Part shown: positions 50,078 to 58,618 of the stretch, in pieces
Layout of the letters: each line of letters begins with the position of its first letter
Position numbering within the stretch: the first letter of the stretch is position 1
DNA from: Gemmatimonadaceae bacterium
Lineage (GTDB): Bacteria; Gemmatimonadota; Gemmatimonadetes; Gemmatimonadales; Gemmatimonadaceae
NCBI GenBank assembly: GCA_025928335.1
Contig: JAICJQ010000001.1
Location: 30,320 to 94,319 of the forward strand
Direction of reading: 5' to 3'
DNA length: 64,000 nucleotides
The notes under the pieces: model-generated
The model's input: the letters and a program-made list of their open reading frames with translations, nothing else
The model's database searches: none
What the model was told of the DNA's origin: nothing
Position numbers and translations under genes: made by a program

Positions 50078-50752
50078 CTACTTCCTTTTCTTGGCGCTCT
50101 TTGCCGGTTTAGCCGCTTTCGCTGTGGGTGCCTTGGCGGCCGTCGCGGATTTTTCCCGCTTCGCGGGTTTAGCCGCTGTTTTGGACGCAGCGGGCTTCTT
50201 CTCCGCATCTTTCGCGTGGGCAGCATCTGCCTTCGCCGGCGCACGGTGCGAGCTGTTCGACGGTGGCGGCGGCGGCGACGCCGGACGCGGTGGTATCCTC
50301 GGTGGAGCGGCCGCGAGTTGCGCCGCGGCACGCGCCGCGGCTTCCGCCTTCGCGGTCGCGGCTCGATCCGCGGCAACCTTCGTCGCGGTGGGCCGAGCCT
50401 TTTCGGTCGCCGGCCGTTTGGAGTGCGCCGCCTCGGCCTCGCGAATCAGCTTCTCGCCTTCCTCGGGGGTCATCTGACCACGGCGCACCATGTACTGGAC
50501 GAGATCGCGCGCGCTTTCGATTGCGAAACCGGCGATGCCGGCAGCGGCGCTGACGACGTCTTTCATGGCTGCCGCCACTTTGCCCCCCGCTTCCTGGCTG
50601 ATGATCTGCGCGCGCTCAGCGAGCTCCGCGACCGTATCGCGCATGTCCGCGCCGCGATGGCCGAACGGGCGACGCGGTGCTGCGGCGGCGTTCGGAGCTT
50701 CGTTCGATGCCGGCACGGGGGCACCGGCGGGAGAAGCAGGCTTGTCGGCCAT
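50078..50752 (-). CDS. Phasin-like protein with histone H1-like tail
   Basis: The product is 224 aa from ATG 50752. Residues ~35-115 form an amphipathic helical domain like phasins (ERAQIISQEAGGKVAAAMKDV). The rest is Ala/Lys/Pro-rich (KPAKSAKKRK-type repeats), like bacterial histone-H1-like or AlgP-type tails that bind DNA. Such proteins can coat polyhydroxybutyrate granules and link them to the nucleoid. No PHB synthase gene lies in the window, so that role is an inference. Confidence 0.6.
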   Translation of the reverse strand: MADKPASPAGAPVPASNEAPNAAAAPRRPFGHRGADMRDTVAELAERAQIISQEAGGKVAAAMKDVVSAAAGIAGFAIESARDLVQYMVRRGQMTPEEGEKLIREAEAAHSKRPATEKARPTATKVAADRAATAKAEAAARAAAQLAAAPPRIPPRPASPPPPPSNSSHRAPAKADAAHAKDAEKKPAASKTAAKPAKREKSATAAKAPTAKAAKPAKSAKKRK

Positions 50753-50915
50753 GTCGTTGTCGAGCGCGGATGGGCGCGCTATCTTCGCGCGGCCGGGGTT
50801 GGAATGGCGGAAGTATATGATTCGCCAGCAGCTACGCAAGCCGGGCTGGAGAGAGTCGAAGGCAGGCGCACCAGCCCGTTCCCGATTATCAACATAAGAG
50901 CAGTATGGCGATCTA

Positions 50916-52028
50916 ATGCCGCCATCAATAGACCAGTCGATGCTTTTCGGCGTTCGAATCCTCGATCTCTCGCGGGTTCTTGCCGGGCCTCTTTGCACGA
51001 TGATCCTCGGTGATCTCGGTGCCGATATCATCAAGGTCGAGCGGCCAATCGTTGGAGACGATACCCGCGGATGGGGACCGCCGTTCGATGCCGCCGGTCG
51101 GAGCGCCTACTATTTAAGCATCAACCGGAACAAACTCGGGATCGCCGCGGACCTCGACTCGGCGGAGGATCTCGCGCTCATTGAGCGGCTCCTGCGCACG
51201 GCCGACGTCGTAGTCGACAACTTCCGATCCGGGACGCTCGAGCGCCGCGGACTCGGGCCCAATCGATGGTGCGCCGATCGACCCGATCTTATTTGGTGCA
51301 CGATCACTGGCTTCGGGTTGTCAAGCGATCGGCCGGGATACGACTTCGTGGCGCAGGCGGAGTGCGGGTGGATGGCGATTACCGGCGATCCGTCCGGCGA
51401 TCCGATGAAGGCGGGCGTCGCCCTCGCTGACATTCTCGCCGGGAAGGATGCGGCCATCGCCGTATTGGGCGCGCTCGTTCGAAAATCGCGCACGGGGAAG
51501 GGCGGCCGGTTCTCCGTCTCGCTCGCTGACAGTGCTCGGGCGGCACTCGTCAACGTGGCGCAAAACGCGCTTGTCAGTGGTCGCGATGCAACGCGGTGGG
51601 GAAATGCGCACCCCAACCTCGTTCCATATGAGATGTTTCACGCGGCCGATCGCGAAATCGTCATCGCCGTGGGAAGCGACGCCCAGTGGGTCGCCTGCTG
51701 TCGCGCCCTCGGACTCGACGAACTGGCGGACGACCCCGCGCTGGCAACCAACGTCGGGCGTCTGGCGCAGCGCGATCGTATCGTGCGCGCCATCACACGC
51801 CGAGTAGGGGAGAATCAAGCCGCTCACTGGGCAGACCGGCTTTCGCGCGCCGGCGTGCCCAACGGTCTCGTTCAGACTGTGCTCGAGGCGCTGAGAGACA
51901 CCGCCGCATCGCCCGTGACCGGCGTTCCGCCGAGTGTTCCGGGCACGATTCGCTTCGAGCCGCCGGGACTCGACGAGCACGGGTCACAAATTCGAGCTGC
52001 GGGTTGGGGCGCGTTTCGAGGCCTTTAG
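50916..52028 (+). CDS. CaiB/BaiF-type CoA-transferase (class III)
   Basis: The product is 370 aa. The family core is clear: ILDLSRVLAGPLCTMILGDLGADIIKVE, YYLSINRNK, the GYDFVAQAECG and KAGVALADILAG region (catalytic aspartate ~172), and RFSVSLADSA. These enzymes move CoA between carboxylic acids. Start ATG 50916 has no strong ribosome-binding site; ATG 50940 is possible. It is divergent from the phasin-like gene. Substrate unknown. Confidence 0.88.
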   Translation: MPPSIDQSMLFGVRILDLSRVLAGPLCTMILGDLGADIIKVERPIVGDDTRGWGPPFDAAGRSAYYLSINRNKLGIAADLDSAEDLALIERLLRTADVVVDNFRSGTLERRGLGPNRWCADRPDLIWCTITGFGLSSDRPGYDFVAQAECGWMAITGDPSGDPMKAGVALADILAGKDAAIAVLGALVRKSRTGKGGRFSVSLADSARAALVNVAQNALVSGRDATRWGNAHPNLVPYEMFHAADREIVIAVGSDAQWVACCRALGLDELADDPALATNVGRLAQRDRIVRAITRRVGENQAAHWADRLSRAGVPNGLVQTVLEALRDTAASPVTGVPPSVPGTIRFEPPGLDEHGSQIRAAGWGAFRGL

Positions 52029-52161
52029 AGGCCTGTTACCCGGCAGCGATTGCCGGTGTGACAACCCTGTTACCTCGAATGCACGCGGTCGTCTTTTCCA
52101 CGTGGCGACCCTTCTCGATCAAAGACGCGGGCCCAGCACCGCCCTGTCCGAGGTAAGTGAA

Positions 52162-52761
52162 GTGGGTTACTCTGTTGTCGTGAAGACGACTGAGCAGGCT
52201 CCGCGGACCGATCAGTTGATCGCTGATCCGGAAAACAGCGATCAGATGGTCATCCAACGCGTTTTGAGCGGGAATCGCGACGCATTCAAGATTCTGATCT
52301 CCCGCTACAGCGATCCGCTCTATCGACATGCGCTCTGCATGACCGGTAGTCCGGACGTCGCGGAAGACATCCTGCAACTCAGTTTCATCAAGGCCTATCA
52401 GCACCTCGCCGAGGTGCGTGGCCGGTTCGATGCGTGGGTCTTCAGGATCGTTGCGAATGGCTGCAAGGATTGGCTGAAGAACATTCGACGGTCTCATCTG
52501 AGCTACGACGAGGATGATCAACCGTCGGCGTATGCAACCCCGGACGAAGAGCTGGACCGGACGGAGTTGCGCAGTGATCTCGACCGCGCGCTCGCGACGC
52601 TTCCGGCGTCACTGCGAGAAGCGTTCGTGATGAAACACGTCGAAGGCCGCTCGTACGAAGAGATGGCTGATTTGCTCGGTACTACGGTCGGAGCGTTGAA
52701 GATGCGCGTACACCGCGCGCGCGAAGCGCTCCAAGCACTCTTAGAGGAAAAGTACGCATAA
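52162..52761 (+). CDS. ECF-family RNA polymerase sigma factor
   Basis: The product is 199 aa from GTG 52162 (GAGGT 5 bases upstream); GTG 52180 is an alternative. Region 2: FKILISRYSDPLYRHALCMT and EDILQLSFIKAYQHL. Region 4: LATLPASLREAFVMKHVEGRSY followed by EEMADLLGTTVGALKMRVHR. The stop overlaps the next ATG (TAATG), which encodes a membrane protein likely to restrain it. Confidence 0.9.
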   Translation: MGYSVVVKTTEQAPRTDQLIADPENSDQMVIQRVLSGNRDAFKILISRYSDPLYRHALCMTGSPDVAEDILQLSFIKAYQHLAEVRGRFDAWVFRIVANGCKDWLKNIRRSHLSYDEDDQPSAYATPDEELDRTELRSDLDRALATLPASLREAFVMKHVEGRSYEEMADLLGTTVGALKMRVHRAREALQALLEEKYA

Positions 52762-53213
52762 TGGTTGACGATCTCCGCTCCGACGACGGCCTTGGCGGAT
52801 TCGAAGGCCACCATCATCGGGTGTCGCGCCGCTCCGAGCAGGAGCGTCCGCTCGCCGATCGAGAGGTGCCGCTTGGCCAACAGGAGTCCGATGCCCGCGT
52901 GCTGTCGCCGCTCGTGCATGCGTGGTTGGACGGCGAGCTTCCCGAAGCGGTCGTCCGCAAGGGTGATACGGCTCGTGACGTCGAGTTTTGGAAGAACATC
53001 AACGTCGAGGTGGAGACGCGCCGTCGCATCCTGACGCCCGTCTTCGTCGAGACGAAAATCATGAACGCGCTGCCCCAGACGGCGCCTGTCGTGATCAGCC
53101 CATGGTGGCGCCGGGAGTTCGTCGTCCGGCCGACCCACGCCCTGGCCCTCGCCGCCGCGCTGGTCGTGGCTGCGTCCGCGGTCACGGTGACCCTCATGGT
53201 CACGATGCGCTAG
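52761..53213 (+). CDS. Single-span membrane protein, probable anti-sigma factor
   Basis: The product is 150 aa. Its ~120 N-terminal residues are hydrophilic, with VHAWLDGELPE, as often seen in sigma-regulating domains. A C-terminal membrane span (ALALAAALVVAASAVTVTLM) ends the protein with only a few residues beyond. No zinc-binding HxxxCxxC motif. It overlaps the sigma gene by one base and is followed by a strong terminator. Confidence 0.6.
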   Translation: MVDDLRSDDGLGGFEGHHHRVSRRSEQERPLADREVPLGQQESDARVLSPLVHAWLDGELPEAVVRKGDTARDVEFWKNINVEVETRRRILTPVFVETKIMNALPQTAPVVISPWWRREFVVRPTHALALAAALVVAASAVTVTLMVTMR

Positions 53214-53232
53214 TCGGCTTGTACGAGAAGTG

Positions 53233-53264
53233 AAAAGGCCGGCCCAATCGGGCCGGCCTTTTTT
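53233..53264 (+). terminator. Rho-independent terminator of the second sigma operon
   Basis: AAAAGGCCGGCCC pairs perfectly with GGGCCGGCCTTTT around AATC and is followed by TT. A strong hairpin 19 bases after the anti-sigma stop codon. Confidence 0.88.
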
Positions 53265-53369
53265 CCATTTGGGAGCGATAGCCCTTGTCGAACTGAGCCT
53301 ACGGAACGCAGTTTGCTTCGGCGGACTCATCGTCGAGCAGTCCAATGTGATAGCCAGCGTGAGGGGCGA

Positions 53370-53567
53370 ATGTCACAGGCGGAACGGTTCGAGCACTTAC
53401 TGCACGAGTTCGAGCGTGTTGGGGTCGATCCCAACACGATCAGCGCCGGTCTGGCGGTTCGGGAGGAGGACGTGCTTCGCACCCTCGCCGCGCTCCCAGA
53501 TGGGGCCGGGCCTTCGGCATTCCTTTCCAAGCTTCGCCTGATGGTGACGGAGGAGGCGAAACAGTAG
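53370..53567 (+). CDS. Small hypothetical protein
   Basis: The product is 65 aa from ATG 53370, preceded by GAGGGGCG. It is helical and charged (EHLLHEFERVGVDPNTIS) with a proline-glycine break, no membrane span or known motif. The next gene starts five bases after its stop, so they may be cotranscribed. Confidence 0.55.
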   Translation: MSQAERFEHLLHEFERVGVDPNTISAGLAVREEDVLRTLAALPDGAGPSAFLSKLRLMVTEEAKQ

Positions 53568-53571
53568 CCGA

Positions 53572-54393
53572 GTGACGCGCGCTTTTGTCGGCATCTCGGG
53601 CTACGACTATCGCGGTTGGAAGGACGCGTTCTATCCGCCGGACATTCCGCGGCGATCGTGGCTGGCCTTCGCCAGCCGCGTGTTCAACTCGATCGAACTG
53701 AACGGCACTTTTTACAGTCTCAAGTCGCCCGCCAACTTCGAGCGTTGGACCGCGGATACCCCGGACGACGGGTTCGTCTTCGCCATCAAAGGCGGACGGT
53801 ACATCACCCACAACCTGAAGCTCAGAAACTGCGAGACCGCGCTCGGTAACTTCTTCGCGAGCGGGATCCTCGCGCTCGGGCGGAAGACCGGCCCGTTTCT
53901 CTGGCAGCTTCCCGCAACCTATCGCTTCGAGGCCGCGCGACTCGACGCATTCATTCGCGCGTTACCGAGGGATTCGCGCGCCGCTGAGGCAGTGGCAGGA
54001 CAACACGATTACCGGTTGCGACGCGGCGCGCTGACCCGAGCCGATGAACATGTTCCGTACCGCCACGCATTCGAGGTTCGACACCCATCATACTTCTGCG
54101 ACGAATTCTACGACTTGCTCCGGCGCCACGACTGTGCGTTCGTCATCGCCGACACCGCGGGTAAGTTTTCGTATGCCGAGCAGGTGACCGCCGATTTCGT
54201 GTACGTGCGGCTGCACGGCTCGAGCGCGTTGTATGCGAGCGATTACACCGACGAGGAGCTCGGCGCATGGGCGGCGAAAGTGCGCGAATGGACGGATCCG
54301 AAGAACGGCCTCGACGCGTACGTCTACTTCGACAACGACGCGAAAGTTCACGCGCCGTACAACGCGATGCAGCTCACGGATCTTTTGACATGA
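53572..54393 (+). CDS. DUF72 family protein
   Basis: The product is 273 aa from GTG 53572. The family pattern is present: GISGYDYRGWKDAFYPP, FNSIELNGTFY, FVFAIKGGRYITH, and FEVRHPSYF in a TIM-barrel-like fold. The biochemical role of DUF72 is unknown; the family is widespread and often soluble. It ends in ATGA overlap with a lipoprotein gene. Confidence 0.9.
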   Translation: MTRAFVGISGYDYRGWKDAFYPPDIPRRSWLAFASRVFNSIELNGTFYSLKSPANFERWTADTPDDGFVFAIKGGRYITHNLKLRNCETALGNFFASGILALGRKTGPFLWQLPATYRFEAARLDAFIRALPRDSRAAEAVAGQHDYRLRRGALTRADEHVPYRHAFEVRHPSYFCDEFYDLLRRHDCAFVIADTAGKFSYAEQVTADFVYVRLHGSSALYASDYTDEELGAWAAKVREWTDPKNGLDAYVYFDNDAKVHAPYNAMQLTDLLT

Positions 54394-55508
54394 TACGACG
54401 CATCGCCAGCGGAATGGTTCTCGCCGCCACACTGGCGAGTCCGGCGTGCACACAGGAGCGGCCGGCCGCCGACTCGTCGTTCGCGGCGGTCGTCGCCCGC
54501 ATCTCGGAGACCGGCGGCTATTTCGACTCCGACAACATCATCTCGAACGAGTCGTCGTACCTCCAGGTCGCGAGCCAGCTTGCCAAGGTCGGAACGCACG
54601 GCGGCGTGTATATCGGCGTCGGGCCCGACCAGAACTTCTCCTACGTCGCGCTCATCCGGCCGTCGATCGCGTTCATGCTCGACATCCGTCGCGACAACAT
54701 GCTCGAGCACCTGCTGTTCAAGTCGATCTTCGCGCAATCGCGGAACCGGCTCGAGTACCTCTGCCGATTGTTTGGGAAGCCGATCCCGGCGGACATCGAT
54801 CTCTGGAACAATCGGTCGATCGGTCTGATCATGGCATACCTGCAGCAGACTCCGACCGATTCGGCGAGCGTGCAGGCCTACCGGCGGGCGAGTAACGATC
54901 GCATCAGCGGGTTCCGCGTCGCCCTCGACGCGCGCGATCGCAGCGTCATCGACAAATACCGCGCCGAGTTCGTCGCCGACGGTCTCGAGACACGATACTC
55001 GAGCCTCGGCCGCAATAACCGAATGGACTATCCCACCTTCGGGCAGCTCATGCTCGCCACCGATCGCGCCGGAAAGCCGATCGGCTATCTGGCAGAGGAG
55101 GACGCGTTTCAGTACGTACGCTCGATGCAGCAACGCGATCGCATCGTACCCGTTGTCGGCAATGTTGCGGGCGACAAGGCGGTCAAGGCGATCGGCGTCT
55201 ACGCGAGAGACCACGGACTCAAGGTGTCCGCATTCTATCTCTCGAACGTCGAGCAGTATCTGATCACGCGCGACGGCGGCTTCGACGAATTTGCCGCGAA
55301 TGTGAAGACGCTTCCGCACGACAGCACAGGCGTCATCGTCCGTAGCTACTTCGGACGATTCGGTGTCGCGCATCCGTTATTCACGCCGGGCCGCGGCACC
55401 ATCAGCGCGTCGATGATCGAGCGTGTCGACTCGTTCCTGAAGCGCTACCAGGCGGGAGAGATCCGAACCTATCCGGATCTGGTGTTCAACGGTTTCGTGC
55501 AGCCGTGA
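54390..55508 (+). CDS. Lipoprotein with Rossmann-like region, unknown function
   Basis: The product is 372 aa from ATG 54390 (ATGA overlap). A signal peptide ends near a lipobox-like cysteine (ASPAC). VYIGVGPDQNFSYVALIRP followed by FMLDIRRDNMLEHLL resembles the nucleotide/SAM-binding strand of class I methyltransferases, in a family that I recall only as uncharacterised. If exported, SAM use would be surprising. It overlaps a SGNH hydrolase gene downstream (GTGA). Confidence 0.6.
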   Translation: MIRRIASGMVLAATLASPACTQERPAADSSFAAVVARISETGGYFDSDNIISNESSYLQVASQLAKVGTHGGVYIGVGPDQNFSYVALIRPSIAFMLDIRRDNMLEHLLFKSIFAQSRNRLEYLCRLFGKPIPADIDLWNNRSIGLIMAYLQQTPTDSASVQAYRRASNDRISGFRVALDARDRSVIDKYRAEFVADGLETRYSSLGRNNRMDYPTFGQLMLATDRAGKPIGYLAEEDAFQYVRSMQQRDRIVPVVGNVAGDKAVKAIGVYARDHGLKVSAFYLSNVEQYLITRDGGFDEFAANVKTLPHDSTGVIVRSYFGRFGVAHPLFTPGRGTISASMIERVDSFLKRYQAGEIRTYPDLVFNGFVQP

Positions 55509-56137
55509 CGGCGGACGCGCCCCCGGCGCCCGCCGCGGAAATTCGGATCCTCGCGCTCGGCGACTCGTACACGATCGGCGAAGGCGTGACCGAGGCGGAT
55601 CGATGGCCCAATCGTCTCGCGGCAATGCTTCGCGCTCGGGGATCGAACGTCCACACGCCAACGATCATCGCCCGGACGGGCTGGACGACCGACGAGCTGT
55701 CCACTGCGATCGACAGGGCACGCCCCGATTCGAATTACGATCTCGTCACCCTTCTCATCGGCGTCAACAATCAATACCGAGATCGGAGCGACGAGGAGTA
55801 TCGCGCCGAGTTTCGAGCGTTGCTCGCGCGTGCGATAACGTTCGCCCGTGGAAAGCCTTCACACGTGATCGTTGTTTCGATTCCTGACTGGGGCGTGACG
55901 CCATTCGCGAATGGACGCGATCGATCATCGATCACGCGAGCGATCGATCGGTTCAACGCGGTAAATCGGGAAGAGGCGGCGCGGGCGGGGGTCGGTTACG
56001 CCGACATCACACCCATATCGCGACGCGCCGCCGGCGATCCGTCGCTCATCGCCGGTGACGGCCTCCATCCGTCGGCTCGGATGTACACCATGTGGGTCGA
56101 CGTCCTGCTTGCGGCCGTCCGGCAAGCCCTGTCGTGA
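55505..56137 (+). CDS. SGNH/GDSL-family hydrolase
   Basis: The product is 210 aa from GTG 55505, in a GTGA overlap. Block I GDSYT (Ser21), block III-like GVNNQ, and block V DGLHPS (D185, H188) give a serine-esterase catalytic set. No signal peptide is visible from this start. The family cleaves esters of acyl chains, acetylated sugars or lipids. Translationally coupled to the lipoprotein and DUF72 genes. Confidence 0.85.
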   Translation: MTADAPPAPAAEIRILALGDSYTIGEGVTEADRWPNRLAAMLRARGSNVHTPTIIARTGWTTDELSTAIDRARPDSNYDLVTLLIGVNNQYRDRSDEEYRAEFRALLARAITFARGKPSHVIVVSIPDWGVTPFANGRDRSSITRAIDRFNAVNREEAARAGVGYADITPISRRAAGDPSLIAGDGLHPSARMYTMWVDVLLAAVRQALS

Positions 56138-56218
56138 GGGTTTTCAAAACCCGGTCCGCGCCACATCTTCAAGACTGGCGCGATTGAAAGACAGGCGAGT
56201 CCTCGCGACGAGGTTCCC

Positions 56219-56758
56219 ATGAAACGTTTCTCACTGCTGCTCTTCGCCGTCGGCTGCGCCAGCTCGGGCACGACGGTCGAGAACACGACGTCGAAACAAA
56301 CCCCAATCTTCACCAGCGCCGAGACCGGCACGCTGATGACGGATCGACCGCGCGCCACCGCGATCAGCGTCGCGGCGCCCGCGTCGAACGTCTGGCTCGC
56401 CGTCAAATCCGTGTATGCCGAGATGGATATCCCGCTGGTCGTCGATAATCCGGCAATGCACCAGTTGGGAAATGCGAACTTCGCCAAGTCGCGTGTGTTG
56501 GCCGGTCGTCCGATGAACGAGTTCGTCGACTGCGGCTCAGGCATGACCGGCCCCAAGGCGGCGACCTATCGCATTTACATCTCGCTGCTTACCCAAGTCG
56601 CCGGCAACGCCGACGGGACGACCACGGTGCAGACGACCTTCGTGCCGGTGGGTCAGGATGTGAGCGCGGGAAGTTCCGACCGAATCCCCTGCGGCTCGAC
56701 GGGACGATTCGAGCAGCTCTTCCTCGATCGCGTGAAGGCGACGCTCGGGAAGCCGTGA
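56219..56758 (+). CDS. Putative lipoprotein of unknown function
   Basis: The product is 179 aa. The short N-terminus MKRFSLLLFAVGCASSG carries a lipobox (AVGC). The mature part is beta-rich (TAISVAAPASNVWLAVKSVY), with two cysteines that may form a disulfide. No known family. It lies 81 bases after the SGNH gene and converges with the amidohydrolase. Confidence 0.7.
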   Translation: MKRFSLLLFAVGCASSGTTVENTTSKQTPIFTSAETGTLMTDRPRATAISVAAPASNVWLAVKSVYAEMDIPLVVDNPAMHQLGNANFAKSRVLAGRPMNEFVDCGSGMTGPKAATYRIYISLLTQVAGNADGTTTVQTTFVPVGQDVSAGSSDRIPCGSTGRFEQLFLDRVKATLGKP

Positions 56759-56775
56759 CGCGAAAACGCCCCTGC

Positions 56776-58488
56776 TCACGCAGGCGGCTTGTAGCCCGGA
56801 CCGCGTAGCGCGCGGCCCGGTCGCGCGCCGGTGTGCTTTCCGTCGCGCAGCACCCGGACGCCGTTCACCCAAACATCGCGCACGCCGACCGAGAGCTGTT
56901 TCGGTTGTTCGTACGTCGCGCGATCGGCGATCGTCGTCGGATCGAAGATCACGACGTCGGCGAACATTCCCGCCTTGAGGAGGCCGCGATCGTTCAGCGA
57001 CAATCGCGTCGCGACGGCGGACGTCATCTTGCGCACGGCATCCTCGAGCGGGATGACGTGTTCGTCCCGCACGTACTTGCCGAGGATTCGAGGATAGTTG
57101 CCGAAGGTGCGCGGATGGACGAGTGCGCGCACGCTGTCCGGATCGGGACCACCCGCGTCGGTGCCGATCTTCATCCACGGCTGCTTCAACTGCAGCTTGA
57201 CATTCTCTTCGCTCATCAGGAAGTAGGTCGTCTCGACGCGATTGTGCTCGCTGAGGATGAGGTCCATCGCCGCCTCGAGATAGTCGAGGCTTTTCATTTG
57301 CGCGATCTCCGACAATCGCTTGCCGACGTACTGCTGGTTCGGCGACTGACGAAGACTGGTGATCAACACGCCGGCGGGTGAGGCGAGCTCGCAGAGGTTT
57401 TCCCACTCGCTCGTCGGATGCTCCACCTCCTGCCGGATCTTGGCGCGGATCTCTTTACTCGCCAGGTTGTCGAACAGCTTTCCCTCGGCGGAGTATTCGG
57501 GCGGAAGACACGATGTAAGGCCCGTCGCGCCCGCAGTGTACGGATACATGTTTGCCTGAATGTCGATTCCGTCGGCGCGGGCCGAGTCGATCTTCGAGAT
57601 GACCTGAGCTTCCTTGCTCCAATTGCGCGTTCCGGCGGCTTTGAGATGGTAGATCTCACCGGGGACACCGCCCTCCTTTGCGATGCGAATGACCTCGTCG
57701 ATCGCTTCGAGCAAATGGTCCGCCTCGGAGCGCATGTGAGTGATGTAGACGCCGCCGTACGGCGACATCGCCTTCGCTTCCTCGACCAGCTCCTCCGTCG
57801 TCGCGAAGGTGTTCGGCGGATAGATCAACGCGCTCGCCAAACCAAAGGCCCCGTCTTCCATGGCGCGGCGTACGGCAGCGCGCATGGAGTCGAGGGCGGC
57901 TCCGCGAGCGGCCCCCATGTGCTCGGCCATGCCGTACACGCGGATGGTTCCCGCACCGACGAACGACCCGACGTTCTGCGAGATGCCATGTGCCTGCATC
58001 GCGGTGAGCCAGGCGTCGAAACCGTGGGGCTGCGAGAAGCGCTTCTGCAAGTCGTTGGCGTTCGCCGGAAGTGTGGCGGGGTTGAGCGGCGCCGGCGTCG
58101 AACCTTCTCCGAGTATTCCAGTGGTCACGCCCTGCGTGATCTTGCCGAGCTGGCGACCATCGCCGACGAGCAACTGGCCGCCCGACTGGTCCTGGATGTC
58201 GATGAATCCAGGCGCGACGACGAGATCCCGCGCATCGATGCGGGTTTTCGCGGTCGCTGAGCGGAAGGTCCCCCGGGGCGAGACGGCGGCGATCCGGTCA
58301 CCGCGGATCGCGAGGTCACCGTAGAACCACGAAGCGCCGGTTCCGTCGACGATTCGGCCGTTCTCGATGATGACGTCGTAGGGACCAGACCCGCCGACAG
58401 GAGCGGGGGAGGTGACGGGATTTGAGCGCCCGCAGCCGAGCGCGGCCGCACTGGCGATGAAGAGCCTGAGAAGGGTCGTGAATCGCAT
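56776..58488 (-). CDS. Amidohydrolase, D-aminoacylase-like, with altered metal motif
   Basis: The product is 570 aa. It starts with a lipobox-like signal (AALGC, C19). The amidohydrolase barrel is clear: IENGRIVDGTGASWFYGDLAI, KITQGVTT, THMRSE, YHLKAAG and IGTDAGG. The first metal motif HxH, normally GFIDxHxH, reads GFIDIQDQS (Q99, Q101). The family hydrolyses N-acyl-D-amino acids or related amides. Loss of both histidines makes normal bi-zinc chemistry doubtful, though later His/Asp ligands remain. It is convergent with the lipoprotein gene and divergent from the S9 peptidase. Confidence 0.8.
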   Translation of the reverse strand: MRFTTLLRLFIASAAALGCGRSNPVTSPAPVGGSGPYDVIIENGRIVDGTGASWFYGDLAIRGDRIAAVSPRGTFRSATAKTRIDARDLVVAPGFIDIQDQSGGQLLVGDGRQLGKITQGVTTGILGEGSTPAPLNPATLPANANDLQKRFSQPHGFDAWLTAMQAHGISQNVGSFVGAGTIRVYGMAEHMGAARGAALDSMRAAVRRAMEDGAFGLASALIYPPNTFATTEELVEEAKAMSPYGGVYITHMRSEADHLLEAIDEVIRIAKEGGVPGEIYHLKAAGTRNWSKEAQVISKIDSARADGIDIQANMYPYTAGATGLTSCLPPEYSAEGKLFDNLASKEIRAKIRQEVEHPTSEWENLCELASPAGVLITSLRQSPNQQYVGKRLSEIAQMKSLDYLEAAMDLILSEHNRVETTYFLMSEENVKLQLKQPWMKIGTDAGGPDPDSVRALVHPRTFGNYPRILGKYVRDEHVIPLEDAVRKMTSAVATRLSLNDRGLLKAGMFADVVIFDPTTIADRATYEQPKQLSVGVRDVWVNGVRVLRDGKHTGARPGRALRGPGYKPPA

Positions 58489-58618
58489 TGGGAGGTCTGG
58501 GGGAAGGACGCCAGAGTCTGGGCGACCGATGGCACCCGCGCCAGTGTACGGCCGTAGACAGAGTGAGGCGCGTCGCCCAGACTTCGGGTCTCCACTCCAG
58601 CATCGCAGGAGAACGGCT

